From contig CABQJD010000007.1 of the NCBI GenBank assembly GCA_902464405.1, positions 1 to 64,000 on the forward strand: a DNA stretch of 64,000 nt, written 5' to 3'. The first letter of the stretch is position 1, and each line of letters begins with the position of its first letter. Below, piece after piece: positions 1 through 9,583 of the stretch. The notes under the pieces were generated by a model. It had not been told where the DNA came from, did no database searches, and saw nothing but the letters and a program-made list of their open reading frames with translations. The DNA comes from an uncultured Actinomycetaceae bacterium (GTDB lineage: Bacteria; Actinomycetota; Actinomycetes; Actinomycetales; Actinomycetaceae). Both the position numbers and the translations under genes were made by a program.

Positions 1-107
1 CCGCACCACACCAACAAAAAACCCTCAAAAACCAACACGATCTGACCTATATGCCATAAATTGCATCGAAAATAGATGCACGCTAATAGATGCATATTAA
101 AATAAGC

Positions 108-144
108 GGGTGTTGTGCATAGATTTAAGCTAAGCACAACACCC
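108..144 (-). terminator. Terminator of the met operon
   Basis: An 11-bp perfect inverted repeat (GGGTGTTGTGC at 108-118, GCACAACACCC at 134-144) with a 15-nt loop lies 20 bp beyond the metQ stop. Read on the minus strand, the stem is followed by a T-rich stretch, as in an intrinsic terminator. Confidence 0.75.
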
Positions 145-164
145 ACTGCAAATACTGCTGCGAA

Positions 165-980
165 TTAGAACGCTGGAATCACAGACTTATCTGCCCACGT
201 CTTTTCGATATATGCTTTAACTTCATCTGAATGCAGCAGCTCATCGAGCTTCTTCACGGCATCCAGCTTCTTGGTATCTTTACTCCAGACGAGAATATTT
301 GCTGCAGGGTTGTTTTCTACGCTCTCAAGAGCAATTGCATCTACAGGAGCCAAACCACCTTCTTGCGCATAGTTGCCGTTGATGACGCCGATCTGCACAT
401 CGTCAAGAGCGCGCACAAGCTTCGTGCCCTCAGCCACCTGGAATTTATAGCTGTGAGGATTATATTCGGCAGACCCCTCAATTGCTGCTACATTATGCTC
501 TGCTTCGTTGCTTGGCAGTTTAATAATCCCCTGCCCAGCAAGCAAAGTAAGCGCGCGCACCTGGTTCGTTGGATCATCAATAATACCGATCAGATCGCCA
601 TCTTTCAGATCTTTCAGATCGGAAATCTTTGAGGAATAAACGCCGAGTGGTTCAAGATGAATACCAGAGCCAGGCACGAAATTCTCGTAAGCGCTGTTGC
701 CTGCCTGCTGGGTTTCAAGATACGGCACCGTCTGGAAATAGTTGGCATCCAAATCTCCACCAGCAAGAGCTTCATTAGGCTTGATATAATCCAAAAATTC
801 CACAATCTCAAGATTTAAGCCTGCTTCTTTTGCCAGATTGTCTTTCACATACTGCAAAATTTTGGCGTGAGGCGTGGGTGAAGCCCCGACTTTCAAAGTA
901 GAATCATCTGCTTTGCCTCCGCACGCAGTGAGACTGAGAGCAAGTGCGCCAGCTGCGAGAGCAGCAAAAATCTTTTTCAT
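165..980 (-). CDS. metQ: Methionine ABC transporter substrate-binding lipoprotein (NlpA family)
   Basis: This 271-aa protein is the extracellular methionine-binding lipoprotein of a MetNIQ-type importer. The N-terminus is a lipoprotein signal peptide with lipobox LTAC, so Cys20 would be lipidated and anchor it to the membrane. The rest fits the NlpA/MetQ family in length and in motifs such as GASPTPHA near the mature N-terminus. It is the last gene of the minus-strand metN-metI-metQ group, but it is separated from metI by 266 bp without a gene. It may therefore have its own promoter as well as read-through. Family assignment is firm; methionine as the ligand is inferred from the SAM riboswitch upstream of metN. 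Confidence 0.93.
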   Translation of the reverse strand: MKKIFAALAAGALALSLTACGGKADDSTLKVGASPTPHAKILQYVKDNLAKEAGLNLEIVEFLDYIKPNEALAGGDLDANYFQTVPYLETQQAGNSAYENFVPGSGIHLEPLGVYSSKISDLKDLKDGDLIGIIDDPTNQVRALTLLAGQGIIKLPSNEAEHNVAAIEGSAEYNPHSYKFQVAEGTKLVRALDDVQIGVINGNYAQEGGLAPVDAIALESVENNPAANILVWSKDTKKLDAVKKLDELLHSDEVKAYIEKTWADKSVIPAF

Positions 981-1246
981 AATGTACCCCTTTTTATTTC
1001 CTTTTATTTCCTATTAAATGTTTCGTTTCTATCAAAATTTCTTTGTTTATAAGGTAAATAAGGTGAATCTGTATACCAGAATCGTTCTTCTACCCGCTCA
1101 CGCATATATCGCGAGTAAAATTATTTATCTGATAATGCTCAGATGATGCTCACCGAATTTTCCATAAAGCACGAGTTTCGATACAAATATCCACCATGCC
1201 CATAGCCACGCCAGCCCCTCGTATGCTGCCGCTGAATCTACCGAGC

Positions 1247-1996
1247 TTAACGGTGGTCGGCCATTCGCGAAAGAATATCGCCGATAGTTTGAATCACCTG
1301 CACGATCACAAGGATGATGACGATAGTAGCAATCATCACGTCCGTCATGTATTGGGTATATCCGTAATTCAGTGCCAGCTGCCCCAAACCGCCAGAGCCC
1401 ATCGCCCCTGCCATCGCACCATAACCGATAATTGTAATCGCAAGAGTTGTGGCAGATTGAATAAGCTGTGGAGTGGCTTCACGCACCTGCACACCAAACA
1501 TGATTTGCGTACGCGAAGCTCCCATCATCTGCGCAGCTTCAATCTTTCCATCGTCAATTCCTAGAATGCTCGTTTCAACAAGACGCGCAAAAAACGGAGT
1601 AGCTGCCACAACGAGCGATACCACAGCAGACTCCCACCCAAAAGTTGTACCGATAATAAAGCGTGTGAAAGGAATCAATGCGATCATCAAAATAACGAAT
1701 GGCAATGACCGCCCAATATTCACGATAAAGCCAAGGATTTGATAAACGAGGCGGTTACGATACAACCCACCTGGCGCTGTGGCAACCAAAATCAGCCCCA
1801 ACACCAAGCCGAAAATCACAGTAAAGAAAGTTGTCCAAAACGTCATAAGCAGCGTCTCAAGAGTCGCTGGCCAAAGCTTCTGCGTAATCACGGGGTTGTC
1901 GAGCCATGCTGGGTCTGCTTTTGATGCTGCGGTGACGACAGGCGCCCACACGTTTGCAGTGAGCGCAGCCGCTGCAAAAGAAGGAATAATCGTCAT
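1247..1996 (-). CDS. metI: Methionine ABC transporter permease
   Basis: This 249-aa multi-helix inner-membrane protein is the permease of the methionine importer. It has the ABC permease EAA motif (EAAQMMGASRTQIMFG, in the second half), which contacts the ATPase. About five to six hydrophobic segments are visible, and the length is slightly above the roughly 220 aa usual for MetI because of an N-terminal extension of about 30 residues. Its ATG overlaps the metN stop codon as ATGA, so the two are probably translationally coupled. Confidence 0.93.
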   Translation of the reverse strand: MTIIPSFAAAALTANVWAPVVTAASKADPAWLDNPVITQKLWPATLETLLMTFWTTFFTVIFGLVLGLILVATAPGGLYRNRLVYQILGFIVNIGRSLPFVILMIALIPFTRFIIGTTFGWESAVVSLVVAATPFFARLVETSILGIDDGKIEAAQMMGASRTQIMFGVQVREATPQLIQSATTLAITIIGYGAMAGAMGSGGLGQLALNYGYTQYMTDVMIATIVIILVIVQVIQTIGDILSRMADHR

Positions 1997-3033
1997 GCTG
2001 CTCGCACCTCCGCTTCAACACCAAAAACTCTAAACTCTTCAACTGCCTGTGCCAGCACGCGATCAGGCACAGCAACTGCTAACCGCCCAACCTGCGTCTG
2101 CCCTACAGTTTCAAAACCGCCTCCCACAATATCGCCGCCTATTTCGGCAATTTTGTTGAAGACTCGTGCACCTGTCGGCACTCCAGGAGTCGATGTGAAC
2201 GCAAGGTCAATCACCTGCGTATGCTCCCCCGATAAAGTGACGTCTGCATCAACTTTAGGAAGCGGCATAAGCTCGCGTGCAAGCCGACTGCTCGGCTCTG
2301 TGAGAATATCAGCCACAGCGCCAGACTGTACTACTTTTCCACCTTCAAGCATCGTCACCGAATCGCAGATTTCTCGCACAACAGCCATTTCGTGAGTAAT
2401 AATCACAACGGTGACGCCCATGCGATCACGCACATCTTTAATGAGATTCAAAATCTGCTGAGTTGATTCTGAATCGAGAGCGGAGGTCGGCTCATCGCAC
2501 AAAAGCAGCTTTGGCTCGTCTGCAAGAGCACGCGCAATCCCCACTCGCTGACGCTGCCCGCCAGAAAGCTGCCGTGGATATGAGGAACCACGCTCAGCCA
2601 GCCCAACGAGAGACAGCAACTTCGTCACCTGATCGTGACGCTCTCCTCGCTTCGCTCCTGCAAGATACAGAGGATACGCAATATTCGCTGCCGCAGTTCG
2701 CGAATCAAGTAAGTTTGCCGACTGAAACACCATACCGATTGCGCGGCGCGCTTTGCGCAGATCACGTTCACTAAGTTCTGCCAGATTCTGCCCGTTCACA
2801 AGAATTTTTCCAGATGTGGGCTTTTCTAGAGCCGTAAGGCAGCGAATAAGCGTTGATTTTCCAGCGCCCGACTGCCCTACAATTCCATGAATATCGCCTC
2901 GGGGGACTTTCAGAGAAATGCCATCGAGAGCGCGCACATCTGGCTCACCTTTGCGTGGATATATTTTGTGCACATCATCGAAGACGAGCACGTCTGTGCG
3001 CGTATCTGACTGTGCAGATAATGTTTCACTCAT
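1993..3033 (-). CDS. metN: Methionine ABC transporter ATP-binding protein
   Basis: This 346-aa cytoplasmic ATPase powers methionine uptake. Walker A (GQSGAGKST), the ABC signature (LSGGQRQRVGIARAL) and Walker B (LLLCDEP) are present in order. A C-terminal NIL-type domain (about the last 80 residues) is the part that senses methionine in MetN. The ATG at 3033 is chosen because GGAGG sits 5 nt upstream; an in-frame GTG at 3063 lies inside the SAM riboswitch and is unlikely. It is the first gene of the operon, and riboswitch control should apply directly to it. Confidence 0.94.
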   Translation of the reverse strand: MSETLSAQSDTRTDVLVFDDVHKIYPRKGEPDVRALDGISLKVPRGDIHGIVGQSGAGKSTLIRCLTALEKPTSGKILVNGQNLAELSERDLRKARRAIGMVFQSANLLDSRTAAANIAYPLYLAGAKRGERHDQVTKLLSLVGLAERGSSYPRQLSGGQRQRVGIARALADEPKLLLCDEPTSALDSESTQQILNLIKDVRDRMGVTVVIITHEMAVVREICDSVTMLEGGKVVQSGAVADILTEPSSRLARELMPLPKVDADVTLSGEHTQVIDLAFTSTPGVPTGARVFNKIAEIGGDIVGGGFETVGQTQVGRLAVAVPDRVLAQAVEEFRVFGVEAEVRAA

Positions 3034-3038
3034 AAGAT

Positions 3039-3124
3039 CCTCCATCGGTCTTGGCGTTAGCACCCGTCCATTCGGGTTGCTGCAATGTCACCGAGCCAAG
3101 TCTCTCCATTGCTCTTGATGGTGG
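3039..3124 (-). ncRNA. SAM-I (S-box) riboswitch upstream of metN
   Basis: The minus strand carries the S-box core in order: a TCAAGAG-type 5' strand, GGAGAGACTTGGC, GCAGCAACC and GGTGCTAACGCCAAG. The closing P1 helix pairs 3117-3124 with 3039-3046 at seven of eight positions. The 3' strand of P1 contains the GGAGG (3039-3043) that serves as the metN ribosome binding site, so SAM binding should hide it and block translation. Family recognition comes from conserved segments I know; the mechanism is read from the pairing. Confidence 0.85.
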
Positions 3125-3422
3125 TTACATATTAAACAGTTATGCGCGCGCCATGCCAACTTGTCTCAAGAAGTGGCACTGTGAAGCGCATCTCATATCT
3201 TAGGAGCCTGCCAATTACTGCAAGAGCTTTCCTCCTGCGCAGCACCATTCACTTCTTTCTTTACTCTGCGTTTGAGAAAAGAGATACACAATAATTTCCT
3301 CACTAATGTGAACACCAGTTTCCTCGGCATTTTACTGCTGTTTACTTTTTACTCATCGCCTAATCACGACTCGTTTACACAGATTGTTTTATACAGATAA
3401 CGCAATATACGCAACGATGCTG

Positions 3423-3496
3423 TGCCCCCGGCAGGACTTGAACCCGCGACCAAAGAATTATGAGTTCCCTGCTCTAACCATCTGAGCTACAGGGGC
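3423..3496 (-). tRNA. tRNA-Met(CAT)
   Basis: A complete cloverleaf is visible on the minus strand: a 7-bp acceptor stem (GCCCCTG with CGGGGGC), D arm with GCTCA/GAGC, anticodon loop CTCATAA, T arm GCGGG-TTCAAGT-CCTGC and discriminator A. The CAT anticodon in this context suggests elongator tRNA-Met; a tRNA-Ile(CAT) that needs lysidine cannot be excluded by eye. CCA is not encoded. The roughly 300 bp between the riboswitch and the tRNA hold nothing else I recognise. Confidence 0.93.
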
Positions 3497-3732
3497 AAGA
3501 TCAGCGCGAATACCACATCAGCAGCGTGCACTGAACTGTATCAATAGTATCGGCTGCGCGCCCTCGGCACAAAGCGGCGCAGTATCTCACACACCAGGAT
3601 TTAGATTTAGCACGCAAAATCACTGCCCACGCATACCAAGATCGCTGAGAATCTAAGAAAATACCTGCTCTTTGGCTTAAGCTGGTATTTGATAAAATGC
3701 AATGCAGCACAAAAGCTCTCCCCTAAAAATCC

Positions 3733-3777
3733 GCAATAAGCTTATTGCTTAACAAGATTATTATTCTTGTTTATTGC
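3733..3777 (-). terminator. dnaG terminator region with alternative hairpins
   Basis: In the 400-bp gap between the tRNA and the dnaG stop there is a perfect 16-bp palindrome (GCAATAAGCTTATTGC, 3733-3748) and a 7-bp stem (AACAAGA 3751-3757 with TCTTGTT 3765-3771). A second TTATTGC at 3771-3777 can also pair with the first GCAATAA, so the foldings compete. On the minus strand the palindrome is followed by GGATTTTT, which suits termination of dnaG transcripts. Nothing else was recognised in this gap. Confidence 0.6.
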
Positions 3778-3905
3778 GCATGGAACGAGAGGATCGTGGT
3801 GCGCCATAATCCGTGCCCAGCTGCGTTATTTCCGCATCATAATCATGCCCAGCTGTGTATTGCCTCATCACACATAGAATGAGAGCGATTTCCTTAGCAC
3901 TGGCG

Positions 3906-5969
3906 CTAATCTCTATCTACTTCTTCGAAAATGCGCCGACGATTTTCCAACTCAATAAGCCTCTCATAAAGCTCCGCATGTTCTGGAGAGCCAGCACCAG
4001 CGCGCAGCATTGCAGAGCGCACATCAGCAATTTGGCGCGTATATCCTTGGCGAATAAGAGCTTTCATCACACCATACACATAACGCTGCATATTCTCGGC
4101 GCGCTCTTCTTCAATAGGCTCCACACTCAACTGATAGACGGCCGGCCGCACAGATGGATCCAGCTGCCGCGCCACGCGCTCAACAAACCACTCATTCGCT
4201 TTCAGCTCCGCTTGCCCTTCATCTGCTCCGCTTGCAATGAGCCTTGCCATCTCAGTATCCATAGCGCGCACACCGCCAGCAGCGCGTATCGCGTTAAAAA
4301 TTGTGCAGTGAATCGGAAGCACGAAACTTCCAGCAGGGAGCTGATCAGCATTTGCGCTCATCGCAATTCGAGGAAGCTGCATCATCACACCAAGCGCTGC
4401 TCTCTCTGTGCGCTCAACAGGATCATGAATAGCGTAGCGGTCTTTAAGCACAGGAGAAGATGCACCCTCCCCGTGTGCAGCGCTGCCTGATTCGCGAGCG
4501 CTCAAGAAATGTTCGCCGCCTTCTCCTGAAGCTCTGCCATTCATATCAGACGTATCGGAATATGCGTATTGCGTAAGCTCAGCAGGAAGCTGCGCACGCT
4601 GACGTTCTGCCTGCACTACTGACGCACGCACAGTATGCTCGTCCATACCAAGCCATCCTGATAGCTGACGCACATACTCACCGCGCACAACGCGATCGCG
4701 TATCGCTGCCACGATTGGCGCAGTTGCTCGTAAACCAGCAGCCCGCCCTTCTGCAGTATTTAACGACACTCGCCCCAGCAAAGAGCGAATAACAAACGCA
4801 AATAGCGGCTCACGGCGGCTGATTGCCTCGCGCACAGCATCGTCACCATATTTGATACGCATCTCGCACGGATCTAGCCCTTCGGGAAGAATCGCCACAA
4901 ACGTTTGCGCGCCGAAAGTTTGATCTTCTTGAAAAACTTTCAATGCTGCTTTTTGACCAGCGGCATCACCGTCAAAAGTAAAAATTACTTCTCCGCCAAA
5001 GCCGCGCCCATCGTGCAGAATAACTCCGGCAGATACGCAAGCATTATCTCCGATGAATCGGCGCACAATGCGCGCATGATCATGGCCGAATGCGGTGCCG
5101 CAAGTAGCGACGGCGTGCGGCACGCCAGCTAGATGAGCAGCCATCACGTCTGTATACCCTTCGACGACGACCACTTTTCGATCTTGCGCCATCGCGCTCT
5201 TTGCCATATCGAGACCGTAAAGAACTTGCGATTTTTTGTAGATCATCGTTTCAGGCGTATTGAGATACTTCGGACCTTCTTCCGTATCGTCGATTTTGCG
5301 CGCCCCGAAACCAATCGGCTCGCCCGTCACGGAATGGATGGGCCACATTAGCCGCCCGCGAAAACGATCGTAAAGACCGCGCGCACCCGTGGCAGCTAGA
5401 CCACTGGCAGATATTTCTTTCTCAGTGAAACCGTGCTTGCGCAGCACGTCTAGCAAGGCACTCCAACTTTTCGGAGAGTATCCGATCCTGAAATGTGCAA
5501 TCGTCTCTCGATCAAAACCACGCCCCTTTAAAAGCTCGCGAGCGGCAGCAGCCTCTGGCGTACTGAGCTGGGTCATATAAAAATCCTCAGCCACGCGATG
5601 AGCATCAATGAGACGTGCTCGCTTCACTTCTGAGGGTTGCTCTAAATTCTGACCTCTAGAAGATTCTTCATACTGAAGCTGCACACCTGCTTTTCGTGCC
5701 AGAAATTCAACAGCCTCAACAAACGTAAGATGCTCAATTTTTTCAACAAAAGCAATAGCGTCACCAGATTCGCCGCAGCCGAAGCAATGGAAACTTCCCA
5801 CGTGCGGACGCACATTAAAACTCGGCGTTTTTTCATCATGGAAGGGGCACAAGCCTTTAAGAGATCCAACTCCAGCAGTTTTGAGGAGCACATAATCGCC
5901 GATGACGTCTTCAATTCGCGTACGTGCTTTGACCTCATCGACCGACTGCGCTTTAATTCTCCCTGCCAT
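3906..5969 (-). CDS. dnaG: DNA primase
   Basis: This 687-aa protein makes RNA primers at the replication fork. The N-terminus has the CHC2 zinc finger (Cys41, His44, Cys62, Cys65), followed by the primase core and a TOPRIM domain with VVVVEGYTDVMAAH and FTFDGDAAGQ as acidic catalytic motifs. The C-terminal third contains a variable linker and a DnaB-binding-like helical region. An insertion of about 20 residues just before the second TOPRIM motif (around CVSAGVILHDGRGFGG) resembles what I recall in related actinobacterial primases. It is transcribed divergently from dgt, its usual neighbour in actinobacteria, across about 290 bp that should hold both promoters. Confidence 0.96.
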   Translation of the reverse strand: MAGRIKAQSVDEVKARTRIEDVIGDYVLLKTAGVGSLKGLCPFHDEKTPSFNVRPHVGSFHCFGCGESGDAIAFVEKIEHLTFVEAVEFLARKAGVQLQYEESSRGQNLEQPSEVKRARLIDAHRVAEDFYMTQLSTPEAAAARELLKGRGFDRETIAHFRIGYSPKSWSALLDVLRKHGFTEKEISASGLAATGARGLYDRFRGRLMWPIHSVTGEPIGFGARKIDDTEEGPKYLNTPETMIYKKSQVLYGLDMAKSAMAQDRKVVVVEGYTDVMAAHLAGVPHAVATCGTAFGHDHARIVRRFIGDNACVSAGVILHDGRGFGGEVIFTFDGDAAGQKAALKVFQEDQTFGAQTFVAILPEGLDPCEMRIKYGDDAVREAISRREPLFAFVIRSLLGRVSLNTAEGRAAGLRATAPIVAAIRDRVVRGEYVRQLSGWLGMDEHTVRASVVQAERQRAQLPAELTQYAYSDTSDMNGRASGEGGEHFLSARESGSAAHGEGASSPVLKDRYAIHDPVERTERAALGVMMQLPRIAMSANADQLPAGSFVLPIHCTIFNAIRAAGGVRAMDTEMARLIASGADEGQAELKANEWFVERVARQLDPSVRPAVYQLSVEPIEEERAENMQRYVYGVMKALIRQGYTRQIADVRSAMLRAGAGSPEHAELYERLIELENRRRIFEEVDRD

Positions 5970-6256
5970 ATCTCAATCATACTAGGGGCAAGCAGTAAAT
6001 CCCGAGCGCGCTATCCACGAAGCCGCTCGCACAATATTGTGCCCAAGCATGACCCACAGTAAGCGAAAGAAAACGCAGATCACTCATGGTATTGTATACT
6101 GCCGCTCTCATCTGCCAATTTGAGCTTTCACTCAAAACAGGTATCACACTTTCGCTGGAGCCTAGTAAAACATTCCTATCTACAACTGCGCAAACGCACT
6201 CACCTAGGAGCCGCGCCCACACTATATTCTGCGCAGGAACTAGTAAACTATAAACT

Positions 6257-7561
6257 ATGGGTTTTCTCTATTCTTCTGACGATGATGAGCGCTGGGCATA
6301 CGAGCCTCCCAAAAGTAAATCACGCACCGAATATGAACGCGATCGGGCGCGCGTCTTGCATTCGTCAGCGCTGCGCCGATTAGGAGCAAAGACGCAGGTA
6401 CTCGGCCCAGAAGCAGATGATTTTGTGCGTACTCGCCTCACCCATTCTCTCGAAGTTGCACAAGTAGGGCGTTCGCTCGCAAAAAATCTGGGCTGCGATC
6501 CTGATATCGTGGAGACGGCGTGCCTATGCCACGATATCGGCCACCCCCCTTTTGGGCATAATGGTGAGCGCGCTCTTGCTGACGTTGCAGCTGACGCTGG
6601 AGGCTTTGAAGGAAATGCACAGACGCTTCGTATCCTCACTCGATTAGAGCCGAAACGTTTTCATAGTGACGGCTCCCCCGCAGGTCTCAACCTCACTCGC
6701 GCCACGCTAGACGCAACTGTGAAGTATCCGTGGGAACGTGCTCGCGGACCTAAAGGAGAAGAATCTGCAAAATTCGGAGTTTATTCAGATGATGATGTAG
6801 TTTTTTCGTGGATTCACGAGCCAGATAAGCACGGGATATCTCGCCCGATTGAAACGCAAATTATGGATCTTTCAGATGACATTGCCTACTGCGTGCACGA
6901 TGTTGAAGATGCGCTGGTTCATGCAGCAACTCACCCACAACGATCTTCGCAACGCGTCATTCTCAGCTCAGAAACAGACGCTGATGGAATACTGAAAACC
7001 CTCGGCGCTCATCGTGATGCCGTCATCGCCCGCACAATCGAATGGTATGGCGATTCCATTAGCGCAGATGAACTGAGCGCGGCATTTGACAGGCTGCTCG
7101 CAATGGAGGTGTGGCCACAGAATTTTTCTGGGTCAATTCGAGATTTAGCGCAGCTGAAAGACCTCACTTCTGATTTGATCGGACGCTTCGTGAGAGCCGT
7201 GACCCAGGAAACCCGAGCAACATACGGCACAGACCCTCTCTGGCGCTATCACGGAAATATCGTCGTCAACCAGCAAACTCTTGCTGAAATTACAGCTCTC
7301 AAAGGGCTTGCCGTCTATTTCGTGATGGCACCGCGCGAACAGGATCCCAGTTATTTCGACCAGCGCACGATTATTTTTGATCTGGCAGATGCGATTGCTT
7401 ATGCTCCTGAGGAGCGCTTAGAGCCAGTCTTAATTGACGCATGGCGAGACGCACAAAATGAAGCTGAACGTTTGCGCGTGATCGTCGATCAAATTGCTTC
7501 GCTCACAGACCTTTCCGCGCGAGCATGGCATGCCCGTTACTGCGGAATGCTCAGAAATTAG
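6257..7561 (+). CDS. dgt: Deoxyguanosinetriphosphate triphosphohydrolase-like protein
   Basis: This 434-aa HD-domain protein belongs to the family that hydrolyses dGTP or other dNTPs to the nucleoside and triphosphate. The metal-binding HD signature is clear: an upstream His in RLTHSLEVAQVG and the doublet in CLCHDIGHPPFGHNGE. The N-terminal RVLHSSALRRLGAKTQV stretch is also typical. The substrate cannot be read from the sequence, and many actinobacterial members are only called dGTPase-like. It is divergent from dnaG and probably monocistronic. Confidence 0.93.
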   Translation: MGFLYSSDDDERWAYEPPKSKSRTEYERDRARVLHSSALRRLGAKTQVLGPEADDFVRTRLTHSLEVAQVGRSLAKNLGCDPDIVETACLCHDIGHPPFGHNGERALADVAADAGGFEGNAQTLRILTRLEPKRFHSDGSPAGLNLTRATLDATVKYPWERARGPKGEESAKFGVYSDDDVVFSWIHEPDKHGISRPIETQIMDLSDDIAYCVHDVEDALVHAATHPQRSSQRVILSSETDADGILKTLGAHRDAVIARTIEWYGDSISADELSAAFDRLLAMEVWPQNFSGSIRDLAQLKDLTSDLIGRFVRAVTQETRATYGTDPLWRYHGNIVVNQQTLAEITALKGLAVYFVMAPREQDPSYFDQRTIIFDLADAIAYAPEERLEPVLIDAWRDAQNEAERLRVIVDQIASLTDLSARAWHARYCGMLRN

Positions 7562-7569
7562 CGCCCAGA

Positions 7570-7611
7570 TTGGGGGAGGAGCAAAACTCTGCTCCACTGC
7601 CCCTCCCCCAA
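7570..7611. other. GC-rich hairpin after dgt
   Basis: A 10-bp perfect inverted repeat (TTGGGGGAGG at 7570-7579, CCTCCCCCAA at 7602-7611) begins 9 bp after the dgt stop. It is followed by A residues rather than T on the plus strand, so it is not a textbook intrinsic terminator. It may still end or stabilise the dgt transcript. Confidence 0.4.
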
Positions 7612-7659
7612 AAAAACAATAGAGATTCATATGGACTGCTGACGCATATATCACTTACC

Positions 7660-7761
7660 ATGCGCAAAGCACGCAGACGTGTGAAAGATAAAGAAAATAC
7701 CAGTACCGATAAGGAACGTGCTGAGTTTCTCACCAAATATGCAGCCCAAAATCAGCAATAA
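7660..7761 (+). CDS. Possible 33-aa basic protein
   Basis: A short ATG-started frame encodes a 33-residue lysine/arginine/glutamate-rich peptide beginning MRKARRRVKDK. No clear ribosome binding site is seen and I do not recognise a family. It may be chance. The following stretch to 7988 shows only three spaced copies of ATAAGCC (about 7850-7885) and no gene. Confidence 0.2.
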   Translation: MRKARRRVKDKENTSTDKERAEFLTKYAAQNQQ

Positions 7762-7988
7762 ATAATGCGTACATAAAGGCACATATAGGCAAGAGAAAGC
7801 TAAGAAAGCCCCTGTATAGCGAACGAGCCTGCACGGCGAACAAAGCCTGCAATAAGCCAGATAAGCCGAATAAGCCAGCGAACCGCTATAAACCAACGAA
7901 ATGTTTTACATATAGATGGCAACACAGCGGCAGCGATTCCCCATTTCAAGACTGCTGCTGCGGCAGTGCAACCTCGCAATAAAGCGCA

Positions 7989-9581
7989 CTAGGCGAGCAT
8001 CACTTGGGCAACCAACATAATACCGCCAAAGCCGAGAACGAAAACGACCATCGGCCAGACGAATTTCAGCCAGTGAGAATACTTAACATCAAGCATCTGC
8101 AATGTTGCCATCACCAAACCAGTAGGCGCCAAAAAGAGCATTGCATATTGCCCCCACTGATACGCGCACACAATCACGTAACGCGGAATATCGACAGCGT
8201 CGGCAAGAGGCGCAAAAATTGGCATCGTCAGCACGGCAAGCCCTGAGGAGGAAGGCACTATAAAACCAAGTACAAAAAATACCAGCATTAAAATAACGAT
8301 AAACAGCGGACCGCTCATTCCCTTCACAAGATTTGTGAGCGAATAAAGAATCGTATCGGAAATCAGCCCGTCATTCATTACTTTGTTGATACCACGGGCA
8401 AGACCAATGATTAAAGACACAGCCACAAGCGACGACGCACCTTCCGAGAACGCATCAACAAGCTGTTTTTCACTCTTTTTATCTTCACCAAAAAGCGACA
8501 TCACCATGATAATGATTGAGATAGTGAGGAAAGAGGCAGCCATTTGCGGGAACCACCAGCCAAGCTCCATCACGCCGTACACCATAATCACAAAGGCAGC
8601 CACGAAAAGAATCAAGATGATCTTCTTTTTCAAAGAAAATACAGGAATTTCTTCGTCAGACGCCGTCATCTTCCACTTTTTCTCAAAAGCTTCATGATCT
8701 TCATAGGTGTAGGAAAACGCGGGATCTGCTTTCACTTTTTTACTGTACCAATGCAAATAAGCAATAACGACTATTCCACCGACGATAAGACCGCCCAGAC
8801 GCCATGCTATACCGTCTGTGAACTGAATACCTGCCACATTAGATGCAATCACAGTAGAAAATGGATTGGCTGTTGAAAAGGTTGTGCCCATTGAACCAGC
8901 AAGGAAAATTGCTCCCACACAGACGATAGAATCGTAGCCTAGGGCGAGGAATATCGGTACGAGAATTGGATAAAAAGCTACTGCCTCTTCTTCCAATCCA
9001 CACAGAGAACCCGCAATGAGCATAAATACGCAGACTAAGAAGATAAGCGCAAACTCTCGCCCTTTCGTCCTCTTCGTTAAAGCAATCAGACCCGATTCGA
9101 AAGCACCCGTTGCGCGCACTACCCCAATCAGCCCACCAAGCACGAATATAAAAACCATGATATCAACGGCATCAATCGTACCTTCGACCATAGAATTCGG
9201 AATCGCGCTTGCACTGGCAGGATTTGCATCGAGACGCTGATATGAATCTGGCACAGAAATAGGCTTGCTGATTTCCCCAGATACGAGTTGCTCGATTTTA
9301 ATATCAACGCCGAGTTCTTTCAAAGAATCCTGCGTTGCAGGCATCTGCTTGATTTCGCCAGTAGGTTCAGTGACGACAAGCACCTGCGAATCAGCGTTGT
9401 AGGCGAGTTTCGCATACGAACCTGCTGGAATCAGCCATGTCGCAAGTGCAGCAATAATCGTAATGAAGAAAAGGACGGTGAACGCTGAAGGAACCTTTAA
9501 CGTGAAGCCCTTTTTAGCACGTGGTTCTTTTTCTTTCGCTTTTTCGCAAACTGCCTCCGACACAACATTTTCTGGTGCCAT
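7989..9581 (-). CDS. YfcC/ArcD-type amino-acid transporter (probable arginine/ornithine antiporter)
   Basis: This 530-aa protein has a charged N-terminus of about 25 residues followed by roughly a dozen hydrophobic segments and fits the YfcC family of basic amino-acid antiporters. It follows arcC with only 2 bp between the arcC stop and its ATG and is in one transcription unit with arcB and arcC. By context it would exchange external arginine for ornithine, supplying the arginine deiminase pathway. The substrate is inference from the operon; the membrane nature is visible. A soluble loop of about 80 residues lies between the first and second hydrophobic segments, as in YfcC proteins. Confidence 0.82.
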   Translation of the reverse strand: MAPENVVSEAVCEKAKEKEPRAKKGFTLKVPSAFTVLFFITIIAALATWLIPAGSYAKLAYNADSQVLVVTEPTGEIKQMPATQDSLKELGVDIKIEQLVSGEISKPISVPDSYQRLDANPASASAIPNSMVEGTIDAVDIMVFIFVLGGLIGVVRATGAFESGLIALTKRTKGREFALIFLVCVFMLIAGSLCGLEEEAVAFYPILVPIFLALGYDSIVCVGAIFLAGSMGTTFSTANPFSTVIASNVAGIQFTDGIAWRLGGLIVGGIVVIAYLHWYSKKVKADPAFSYTYEDHEAFEKKWKMTASDEEIPVFSLKKKIILILFVAAFVIMVYGVMELGWWFPQMAASFLTISIIIMVMSLFGEDKKSEKQLVDAFSEGASSLVAVSLIIGLARGINKVMNDGLISDTILYSLTNLVKGMSGPLFIVILMLVFFVLGFIVPSSSGLAVLTMPIFAPLADAVDIPRYVIVCAYQWGQYAMLFLAPTGLVMATLQMLDVKYSHWLKFVWPMVVFVLGFGGIMLVAQVMLA

Positions 9582-9583
9582 TT

